A stretch of 41,683 nt of DNA from Gracilinema caldarium (GTDB lineage: Bacteria; Spirochaetota; Spirochaetia; Treponematales; Breznakiellaceae): positions 1 to 41,683 of the forward strand of contig NZ_JAJUHW010000027.1 of assembly GCF_029265695.1 (NCBI RefSeq), in the 5' to 3' direction. This document shows positions 23,365-30,228 of this stretch, piece by piece; positions within the stretch are counted from its first letter, which is position 1, and every line of letters starts with the position of its first letter. The notes under the pieces were generated by a model that was not told the origin of the DNA, did not search any database, and saw only the letters and a program-made list of their open reading frames with translations. A program made the position numbers and the translations under genes.

Positions 23365-23470
23365 GGGTTCATCTCCTTGCCGGAAAACCGGCCTTTATAT
23401 GCTATGTATGTGCATATCCCTAACGGATAATTCACAATCTCAAGGTAAGATACAATAGAGGATAAGCATA

Positions 23471-23485
23471 TGTCAACCATTGACA
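23471..23485. promoter_or_regulatory. Back-to-back -35 elements of divergent promoters
   Basis: TGTCAA-CCA-TTGACA: the left half is TTGACA for the minus-strand zinc-ribbon gene (possible -10 TATCTT at 23452-23447, 18-base spacer), the right half is TTGACA for the plus-strand Rrf2 gene (weak -10 near 23503-23508). Both -10 elements are poor, suggesting activator dependence or repression. Confidence 0.5.
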
Positions 23486-23548
23486 GACCTTGTGCACATA
23501 GGAAAAATAGTTTAACCTAACAGTCATTATTTCACAAAGAGGCTGTAT

Positions 23549-23995
23549 ATGCGCATAACGACTCGTGGGAGATACGCCTTGCGGGCGACCCTGGCATTAG
23601 CACGGCTCAGCATGGATGGTTCGCCGGTTTCTATCAGCCGTCTATCTGAGAAAGAACAAATTTCTTCCGTCTTTCTTGAGCAAATTTTTTTTAAACTTCG
23701 AAAAGCCGGCATAGTTGAATCCATTCGGGGCCCTGGCGGCGGTTTTAGAATGGCCAAACCCTTAGACCAGATTACAGCAAAAGAGGTCCTCGATGCGGCG
23801 GGTGAAGGTCTTATGCTTTCTCCCTGTGGAAAAATAAAAAAAAGCTGCAGCCACATGAATGACTGCATTTCCTTTGCCATCTGGGCAGAGGCAACAGAAT
23901 TGGTCAATAATTTCTTTGCCAATATGACATTAGCTTCGATTATTCAGAAATACGTAAAACAATTTGAAAGCGATTCTGCGAGCTGCGCTGACTAA
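23549..23995 (+). CDS. Rrf2-family iron-sulfur transcriptional regulator
   Basis: A 148-residue Rrf2 regulator, related to IscR and NsrR. The N-terminal winged helix starts with MRITTRGRYALRATLALA, and the recognition region includes ISSVFLEQIFFKLRKAGIVESIRGPGGGFRMAKP. Three cysteines, Cys93, Cys100 and Cys106 (SPCGKIKKSCSHMNDC), fit the cluster-binding pattern of the family, which senses iron-sulfur status, NO or oxygen. The start has AGAGG eight bases upstream. The membrane protein gene follows 17 bases after the stop and is probably its co-transcribed partner or target. Which cluster-related signal is sensed cannot be told. Confidence 0.92.
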   Translation: MRITTRGRYALRATLALARLSMDGSPVSISRLSEKEQISSVFLEQIFFKLRKAGIVESIRGPGGGFRMAKPLDQITAKEVLDAAGEGLMLSPCGKIKKSCSHMNDCISFAIWAEATELVNNFFANMTLASIIQKYVKQFESDSASCAD

Positions 23996-24012
23996 TACAG
24001 AGGTTAAGAACG

Positions 24013-25524
24013 ATGAAGCACAATAAAATTGATGAACGCTCTTATAAAAAAATAATAGATGTCCTTAAAACACAAAAACAGGGAATTACCGTGGCGGATA
24101 TTACCACAAAAACAGCCCTGCCCCTGGATAAGGTTAAGGAATTAGTTGTCGTCGCCTCCGATGAATATTCAGGCAGAATGGAGGTAACCGAATCGGGGGA
24201 AATCCTTTATTCCTTTCCCCGAGGTTTTAAAAGCAAATATCGGGGCCTTGGAGTAACATTAAAAAAGGTACTCCATGCGGTAAAACAGGGCGCAAAGGTT
24301 GTCGGGATGTGGCTTTTCAAAGCCTGGATCATGCTCATGCTCATCGGTTATTTTGTCCTCTTTATGGCCATAGCCCTCATAGCCCTGCTTGCGAGTGTGG
24401 CATTTTCGGCAGCCGGTTCCAGCGACAACCGTTCCAATTCCCGACGCAATGACGGGATCGGCGGTTTTTATTTGGTGAGCTATATTCTGGATCTCATAAT
24501 CCGAATATGGTTTTATTCAGAGCTGACTAAATCGATAGACCGATCTGGTTATGGCTACAATTATCGGGAAACAAAACCAAAGGGGAGACCGCTGCATCAT
24601 GCGGTTTTTTCCTTTGTTTTTGGCGATGGGGATCCCAATGCTGACTGGGAATCTCGTGAAAAAAAAGCCGTTATTTCCTATATCCAGGCAAACAAGGGCG
24701 TCATCAGCCTTCCAGAATTTATGATCCTGACCGGAGCAGCTCCCCAGGATGCGGAGCAAAAAATCACCCGTTACTGTGTCGAATTCGGCGGCATGCCCGA
24801 GGCAACTGAAGACGGAACTGTACTGTATCGATTTGAAGCCCTGCTCCTGCGAGCCGACACTAAGGATCGTTCTTTTAGCGGTTTATCCGCACCCATTAAA
24901 CGGCTCCATGTTTTTTCCCGCAACTCCAATAAAATGAATTCCTGGTTTGCTATTATTAACGGGGTAAACTTCGTTTTTGGCTCATATTTTTTGTTTTTCG
25001 CTAACACCCTTGGGCCGATCGTCTCTAACACGCAGGTTCGGGGATCAAGCTATCTGTACGCGATCGCATATGTACTTTTCAGCGGATTTTTTAATAATCC
25101 CCTCGCCGCCGTTACAATCATTTTAGGCTTTGTACCGGTGGTTTTCGCCATACTATTTTACCTTATTCCAGCCCTGCGATACATACAGCTTAATAAAACA
25201 AATGAACAAATAAAGCTTGAAAATCTGCGGAAAACCCTGTACCAGCAAGTTTGGGAACACCCCCAGCTCGTACATCTCGAAGATGTTAACCCCGCAGCAG
25301 AGGAATACCGTCCACAAGATTTTAAGCGCAAGACAGACCTGCTTATTAAAGAACTCGGTACCTATAGTATTCCTGAAGTGAAATTGTCTGATGATGGCAC
25401 AACCCTCTATTCTTTTCCTGAACTAGAACGGGAAAAGCTTGTGATTTATAAAATCCGTTCGCAGGTAGACGCTTCTCAATTTAAATTGGGAAACACCATT
25501 TTTGACAGCCACGATAAAACTTGA
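24013..25524 (+). CDS. Membrane protein with three repeated winged-helix-like modules
   Basis: A 503-residue protein that I do not recognise by name. It has three similar soluble modules: residues about 8-75, 215-280 and 415-475. Each has helices with a helix-turn-helix feel and ends in a beta-hairpin with the same sentence, EVTESGEILYSFP, EATEDGTVLYRFE and KLSDDGTTLYSFP. Between them are hydrophobic segments: about 98-135 (two helices), 315-345 and 370-400. A Ser/Asn/Arg-rich loop lies near 137-150. It is therefore a polytopic membrane protein with repeated cytoplasmic modules. It follows the Rrf2 gene by 17 bases with an AGAGG site. Role unknown; a link to iron-sulfur or redox signalling is only by context. 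Confidence 0.8.
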   Translation: MKHNKIDERSYKKIIDVLKTQKQGITVADITTKTALPLDKVKELVVVASDEYSGRMEVTESGEILYSFPRGFKSKYRGLGVTLKKVLHAVKQGAKVVGMWLFKAWIMLMLIGYFVLFMAIALIALLASVAFSAAGSSDNRSNSRRNDGIGGFYLVSYILDLIIRIWFYSELTKSIDRSGYGYNYRETKPKGRPLHHAVFSFVFGDGDPNADWESREKKAVISYIQANKGVISLPEFMILTGAAPQDAEQKITRYCVEFGGMPEATEDGTVLYRFEALLLRADTKDRSFSGLSAPIKRLHVFSRNSNKMNSWFAIINGVNFVFGSYFLFFANTLGPIVSNTQVRGSSYLYAIAYVLFSGFFNNPLAAVTIILGFVPVVFAILFYLIPALRYIQLNKTNEQIKLENLRKTLYQQVWEHPQLVHLEDVNPAAEEYRPQDFKRKTDLLIKELGTYSIPEVKLSDDGTTLYSFPELEREKLVIYKIRSQVDASQFKLGNTIFDSHDKT

Positions 25525-25549
25525 TTCAACTGTGTTATATCAGACAGCC

Positions 25550-27991
25550 TTACCTGTTTTGCAGAAAGGATTCTGTCTTCTCCACTATTTCTTGAAATTC
25601 CGTAAAGGCCTGCCGGGTTTCCGGCAGGGATCTTATAAAGATGCTGCCATAGCGCTTACGAAGCATTCTTCCGTCCAATACAGCCACAACACCATGGTCG
25701 CTTGAAGTCCGCATGAGGCGGCCAAAACCTTGTTTGAGTTTCATGACCGCCTCAGGAAGGGAAAGTTCCATAAAGGAGCTTCTTCCCTGTTTTTCTAAGG
25801 CTTCACAGCGGGCTTCATACACTGGGTCGTTGGGCAATCGAAAAGGCAGCCTGCAAAGGATAACAAGCCGCAGAGTATTTCCCGGTGCATCGACCCCTTC
25901 CCAAAATGAATCGGTTGCAAAGAGTACGCTGCTTTCATCCTGCAGAAAATCCTGAAGCAATCGGGACCGGTCCTGATCTCCCTGTTTAAGGAGACGGATG
26001 CTTAGACCTGCAAGCTCCTGCCGTGCATATTCATAGGCCTTTTGAAGGGCAGAATAGGAAGTAAAGAGAACCAGGGCTGAACCGCCTGAGGCACTAATAA
26101 GCCTGCTCACTGCGGCATTGACAAAGGCATCATAACCGGCTTCGTCAGGAAGGGGGCTGTCGGTGGGAGCGGCCAGGAGCACTGCGCTTTGGTAGGGAAA
26201 GGGTGAAGGGAAAATACCGCTTAGAATCGAAAGGTCTGAATTGGAATCTAACCCTACCCGCTGCATCCAATAATCAAAACGGTTATCAATGGTCAGCGTG
26301 GCTGACACACAGGCAATCGTCTTAAAGCGAGTCCAGAGGGCTTCCTGGAGGGATGCAGCAATATCCAAGGGGGTAATAGAAAAGCGGGCAAAGCTGTCGG
26401 CGCGGCGTCCGTTCATCAACTCAATATAATAGACCGATGCTTCCTCTTCTTCATATTCCATAAAAGAGCCGCAGATGCCCCCAATCTGTTCAAGCCGTCT
26501 GATAATTGCTTTAAGCTCCCAAACCAGGGCCTCATCCTGAACATTCTCATGCAAGGCTTCTATTTCATCATGAACTATTTGGCACAGTTTGGAAATGGAC
26601 TGCCGAAGGGAGCGCAAAGACGGAAAGAGCGAAGTGCGAAACAGCTCCCCTTTGTCTTTGGTAAGCCGAATCACCCCCTCCTCGCCCAAAAGGCTGAGGG
26701 CGCTTGTATCGAGGCTGTCCATGGCGTCTTTGAGGGATTGTACTGCGCTGTCAATTTTTTCCAGAAACAGGCCTGAACTGAGATAAGCGGCAAAACGGAC
26801 CGCGAGCCCAAAGTGTTGCATTCGCTTTTTTCGGTAGAGCCGGCCGAGAAGCCGGAGAATGCTGATCCGGCTAAAGGTTTCTGAAAAAAAGGATGTGGCA
26901 GAATGTTCAATCGTGTGGGCCTCATCCAGAATTATCCGCTGATAGGAAGGAAGGACCACGGTTTGTTCATAACCGGCTCCCTCTTTCCGGGCTGCCAGGT
27001 CCGCGAAGAGGAGATGATGGTTAACCACGAGAATCTGGGCATCCGCCGCTTCCCGTTTCAGGGCCTGAACAAAACAGCGCTCCCGCTCGGGGCAATGCAT
27101 GGCAAGACACAGATCCGGTTCTGAGCATATCCTGGACCACAGTGTGTCTTCGGGCAAAAAAGGCAAATCGGACTTGCTGCCCGTGCTGGTTGTTTCTGAC
27201 CATCTTGCAATCGCCTCAAGCTGCTCCATCTGTTGTCCCAGATCCAAGTCTCCTTCGCGCAGAGCATCCTGGAGACGCCGGAGACAAAGATAGTTAGACC
27301 TGCCCTTGATAAGCACCGCTTTTATTGGCTTTTTCAGGATCCCCGACACGAGGGGTATATCCTTTTCATAGAGCTGCTGTTGAAGCGTAATAGTCGCAGT
27401 AGAAATAAGTACCCGTTCTTTATTTAAAAGAGCGTATGCCATGGCGGGGAGAAGATAGGCAAAAGATTTGCCCACTCCGGTTCCGGCTTCGGCGCATACA
27501 ACCGCATCGGAATTAAAGGCTCGAATAATGAGCCGCATAAGATCAAGCTGACTGGGCCTGCTTTCGTATTTTTTAAGACGTTCCGCGATTGCCCCACCCG
27601 GTTCAAGGGCTGAGACCAATTTCTCTTCATTGAGCAGTTTCTTTTCTTTTTTGGGGATTGGTTCGGCAACCACATAGAGCCGGCTTACCTCATTGTTGAT
27701 GATAAAGGAGCCAAGCCCGTTTTCCGCCGCCTGTGCAGCAATTGCGAGGTCATTATCGCTGGGGCTGAGATGTCCAGATGGATGATTGTGGATAAGAATA
27801 TCCGCTTCTTCATAATAGGCAGGAAGGGCGAGGACTGCCGATTCATTGCCCCGGGCTGCGATCCTGATACGATGAACCAATCCCGCATCGTTGATATAAC
27901 CAAGGGCAAAGACTTCGTTCCCTTCAGCATCAGCGATTTCTTTGCGGAGGATTTCTATTGCTTCGGGACTAAGCCGTTTGTCGGACCGCAT
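25550..27991 (-). CDS. JAMM-domain and DinG-like helicase fusion
   Basis: An 813-residue protein in two parts. Residues 1-110 are a JAB/RadC-like domain with a complete JAMM zinc motif: Glu26, His68-x-His70 (ILIHNHPSG) and the Ser78/Asp81 pair. Residues 145-813 are a superfamily 2 XPD/DinG helicase with Walker A EAGTGVGKS (about 168-176), four cysteines of an iron-sulfur cluster (ICSEPDLCLAMHCPERERC), DEAH box (LDEAHTIEHSA), and the C-terminal helicase motifs FATDSFWEGVDAPG and QGFGRLMR. DinG unwinds damage-related DNA structures and R-loops. The role of the JAMM half is uncertain; RadC-type domains occur in DNA-repair proteins. The ATG lies 20 bases after the tRNA-Glu terminator with no clear binding site. 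Confidence 0.88.
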   Translation of the reverse strand: MRSDKRLSPEAIEILRKEIADAEGNEVFALGYINDAGLVHRIRIAARGNESAVLALPAYYEEADILIHNHPSGHLSPSDNDLAIAAQAAENGLGSFIINNEVSRLYVVAEPIPKKEKKLLNEEKLVSALEPGGAIAERLKKYESRPSQLDLMRLIIRAFNSDAVVCAEAGTGVGKSFAYLLPAMAYALLNKERVLISTATITLQQQLYEKDIPLVSGILKKPIKAVLIKGRSNYLCLRRLQDALREGDLDLGQQMEQLEAIARWSETTSTGSKSDLPFLPEDTLWSRICSEPDLCLAMHCPERERCFVQALKREAADAQILVVNHHLLFADLAARKEGAGYEQTVVLPSYQRIILDEAHTIEHSATSFFSETFSRISILRLLGRLYRKKRMQHFGLAVRFAAYLSSGLFLEKIDSAVQSLKDAMDSLDTSALSLLGEEGVIRLTKDKGELFRTSLFPSLRSLRQSISKLCQIVHDEIEALHENVQDEALVWELKAIIRRLEQIGGICGSFMEYEEEEASVYYIELMNGRRADSFARFSITPLDIAASLQEALWTRFKTIACVSATLTIDNRFDYWMQRVGLDSNSDLSILSGIFPSPFPYQSAVLLAAPTDSPLPDEAGYDAFVNAAVSRLISASGGSALVLFTSYSALQKAYEYARQELAGLSIRLLKQGDQDRSRLLQDFLQDESSVLFATDSFWEGVDAPGNTLRLVILCRLPFRLPNDPVYEARCEALEKQGRSSFMELSLPEAVMKLKQGFGRLMRTSSDHGVVAVLDGRMLRKRYGSIFIRSLPETRQAFTEFQEIVEKTESFLQNR

Positions 27992-28010
27992 GGTTATTCT
28001 ATGGTAATCC

Positions 28011-28050
28011 TAAAAAAAGAGCCCGATAACGATTTAATCGTTACCGGGCT
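28011..28050 (-). terminator. Rho-independent terminator after tRNA-Glu
   Basis: Minus strand: GCCCGGTAACGAT (28049-28037) pairs with ATCGTTATCGGGC (28033-28021) with one mismatch around a TAA loop, followed by TCTTTTTTT. It begins five bases after the tRNA 3' end. Confidence 0.92.
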
Positions 28051-28054
28051 TTGT

Positions 28055-28129
28055 TGGCATCTCCTAGGGGATTCGAACCCCTGTTGGCGGGATGAAAACC
28101 CGCTGTCCTAACCCCTAGACGAAGGAGAC
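28055..28129 (-). tRNA. tRNA-Glu (anticodon TTC)
   Basis: A 75-base tRNA including an encoded CCA. The acceptor arm GTCTCCT pairs with AGGAGAT (the first pair is a G-U wobble), the anticodon stem GCGGG/CCCGC encloses TTTTCAT with anticodon TTC, and the T arm is CAGGGGTTCGAATCCCCT-like with GTTCGAATC. The D arm is CGTCTAGGGGTTAGGAC. It reads GAA and GAG codons. Confidence 0.97.
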
Positions 28130-28195
28130 ACGCTGTAACGTCAGCAGTTTGTGCTGCTCAAGCGCTGCTTGCGTCGCTCGCACTTGACGGTTGTG

Positions 28196-28224
28196 AATAT
28201 ACAGAAAAGCTTTATTTATGTCAA
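28196..28224 (-). promoter_or_regulatory. tRNA-Glu promoter
   Basis: TTGACA (28224-28219), exactly 17 bases, TATATT (28201-28196). It starts five bases after the stop of the RelA/SpoT-TPR gene. The 5' leader of about 60 bases is GC-rich with small stems (AGCAG...CTGCT). Confidence 0.85.
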
Positions 28225-28228
28225 TACG

Positions 28229-29470
28229 TTAGTGACCTAATTTTTTCAAAAGCAGCTCCCGAAACCGCAGAGCTTGAGCATTTTCTGGTTCAATTAAGAG
28301 CGCATTATCACAGTCCGCCAAAGCCTTTGGGAAGTCCCCCAGGTGATAATAGGCCTGCCCTCTCCGGTAGAGGGCAAAAAACTGATAAGGATTTATCTCC
28401 AGTGACAGGGAAAAATCATCAATTGCCTCGCTGTACTGCTGGAGCACTGACTTTACCACCGCCCGATAATAGGCTGCCTTGTAGGATGCGTGATCGAAGG
28501 CGAGGGATTGAGAAAAGTCCTCTATGGCTTCTTGGTAATGGGACTGGGCAAAATGGGCCATACCACGGTGTTTATAAATAATCGATTTTACATAATCATT
28601 AGGATTCGCTTGTAATATTCGTGTGTATAAGCTGATTGCCTTATCGAAATTTTCATTGTTATGGGCATACAGAGCATCCAGCAAGAGGTCGTCGATAGAT
28701 TCCCCTCCCTTGGAAGGCTCCAATTTGAACAGGCTTCGGGGACGGTTTTCTTCCGTTTCCAGCACTTCCTTAAATAGCAGCCCATCGGTGGCTTCTTCGA
28801 TCTTTTTAAAGAAACTTTCCCTGCGCTTACCCAATTCGCGGTTCAGCTGCCGCTGGTAATCCCGGATTTCCTGAAACACAATGTCCGCAAGGGATAGGCT
28901 TGCATTAACTGCCGCAAGTTTGCGTTTCATAGGCTCGTCAAAGGGGGTAAACTCCGCTTTGTACACCAGTTCGTGTTCTACTTCGGCCCAGGCATCCTGT
29001 AAAATGGTCCGGATTTGGATTTCCGCGATGTCGCAGCCCGTATTGCCTCGTTTTTTAATGATGTCTTCAGGTATTTTGATGAGTATATGGGTCGATTCGT
29101 AGCCAAATTCCTTAAACGAATAATTGGACCCCTTTCGTTCAACTTCGGTTATTTGGAAGCTGTTCTGAATAGCCGTTTCTACCGATGACAGATCTTCAAT
29201 GAAGGTACAGACAATCCTGAGACCGACTAGATCATTAATTGCAGGCTTTTTTGTTTTATTAGATTGCTGCTGAAGGAGCCGTATGTATTTTTTGTAATAG
29301 CTTTGAAAACTTTTTGCCCTTCCCTTTACCGTCGGTTTGGGCCGCATGGTATGAAGCACTTCTTCTAGACGGGTCTTTATGTCTTCCACCACCAACACAC
29401 GGTTATGGTAGGTACGATCAAACTCTTTCTGCAATTTTCCCCGGTCAGGAAACCAAGATTGTTCATTCAT
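28229..29470 (-). CDS. RelA/SpoT-type synthetase domain fused to TPR repeats
   Basis: A 413-residue protein. Residues 40-175 form a RelA/SpoT nucleotidyltransferase domain with VKGRAKSFQSYYKKY, Asp80 in the DLVGLRI motif, Tyr124 in the GYESTH motif and Glu150 in the EIQIRT sequence, matching the catalytic Asp and Glu of (p)ppGpp synthetases, then DAWAEVEHELVYK. There is no HD hydrolase domain, TGS or ACT domain, so it is not a long Rel. Residues about 260-410 contain four TPR motifs (for example AYYRAVVKSVLQQYSEAIDDFSLSLEINP). An alarmone synthetase or related pyrophosphokinase is likely; the TPR may sense a partner. The ATG overlaps the plsC stop by four bases. Confidence 0.87.
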   Translation of the reverse strand: MNEQSWFPDRGKLQKEFDRTYHNRVLVVEDIKTRLEEVLHTMRPKPTVKGRAKSFQSYYKKYIRLLQQQSNKTKKPAINDLVGLRIVCTFIEDLSSVETAIQNSFQITEVERKGSNYSFKEFGYESTHILIKIPEDIIKKRGNTGCDIAEIQIRTILQDAWAEVEHELVYKAEFTPFDEPMKRKLAAVNASLSLADIVFQEIRDYQRQLNRELGKRRESFFKKIEEATDGLLFKEVLETEENRPRSLFKLEPSKGGESIDDLLLDALYAHNNENFDKAISLYTRILQANPNDYVKSIIYKHRGMAHFAQSHYQEAIEDFSQSLAFDHASYKAAYYRAVVKSVLQQYSEAIDDFSLSLEINPYQFFALYRRGQAYYHLGDFPKALADCDNALLIEPENAQALRFRELLLKKLGH

Positions 29471-30204
29471 AACCGCGCATACTCCTCATAAATTAAAGTT
29501 TCCACCTGTTTCGGTAAGGCCCGTTTCCCTTCCGTATCAAGATTGTCCGTATCGATGGGGGCTAGAAACTTTAGCTGCACCGGGACCGGCTGGATAAGGC
29601 CCTTTTCTTCCCAGACCGAATAGCTTCCTTTAATAACCAGGGGAACAATCGGGGCTTCTGCCAATGTGGCAAGTTTGAAAGCACCGGCCTTAAAAGGCAA
29701 GAGACCAGCCCCCCGGCTCCTTGTGCCTTCGGGGAAAATAATCATAGAGGCTCCCTTCCGGATCCGCTCCGCACCTTTTTCTATGGCTTCTTTTCCCTTG
29801 GCAATATTCTTCCGGTCGATAAAAAGGCCCCCTAAAAGGAGGACCCACAGGTTAATGAAGGGGAGGAAAAGGATTTCCTTTTTTGCAATAAAACCAAAAC
29901 GCCGGGGAATATAAGCCAGGGCAAGAATTACATCGAAATCGCCGGGGTGATTGCCGACAAAACAAAGGCCTCCCCGCGGGGGGATATGCTCAAGGCCCGC
30001 TACGGTAACGCGAGCTCCGGTTCCCCAGATAACCGCCCGAGCCCAACATGCTGCACACACCTGAAGTATCCAATCAGTGAGTTTTTTAAGGCCAAAAAGA
30101 GACATAACAAAGAGAATGACGCCAAGGGGCAGAATGAGTACAACGGATACCCAGAAAAAGAAGAAAAATATAACGGTTCTTGTTACGAGCCATATTCGTC
30201 TCAT
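29467..30204 (-). CDS. plsC: 1-acylglycerol-3-phosphate acyltransferase PlsC-like
   Basis: A 245-residue membrane-bound acyltransferase that acylates lysophosphatidate to phosphatidate in phospholipid synthesis. An N-terminal membrane segment (MRRIW, then a phenylalanine-rich run and hydrophobic residues to about 40) is followed by the catalytic NHPGDFD (HX4D) at about residue 84, a substrate-site block FIDR, and FPEGTRSRGAGLLPFKAGAF. The ATG follows AAGGAGCG, in the 24-base gap after mfd. It overlaps the downstream gene as ATGA. Members differ in acyl-donor preference, which cannot be read here. Confidence 0.9.
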   Translation of the reverse strand: MRRIWLVTRTVIFFFFFWVSVVLILPLGVILFVMSLFGLKKLTDWILQVCAACWARAVIWGTGARVTVAGLEHIPPRGGLCFVGNHPGDFDVILALAYIPRRFGFIAKKEILFLPFINLWVLLLGGLFIDRKNIAKGKEAIEKGAERIRKGASMIIFPEGTRSRGAGLLPFKAGAFKLATLAEAPIVPLVIKGSYSVWEEKGLIQPVPVQLKFLAPIDTDNLDTEGKRALPKQVETLIYEEYARL

Positions 30205-30228
30205 TTTTTAACGCTCCTTACAATACGC

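Noticed and set aside
28130-28195. Second RNA gene or riboswitch in the GC-rich tRNA-Glu leader
   Set aside because: Only short stems are seen, and the promoter and distance fit a normal tRNA precursor leader.
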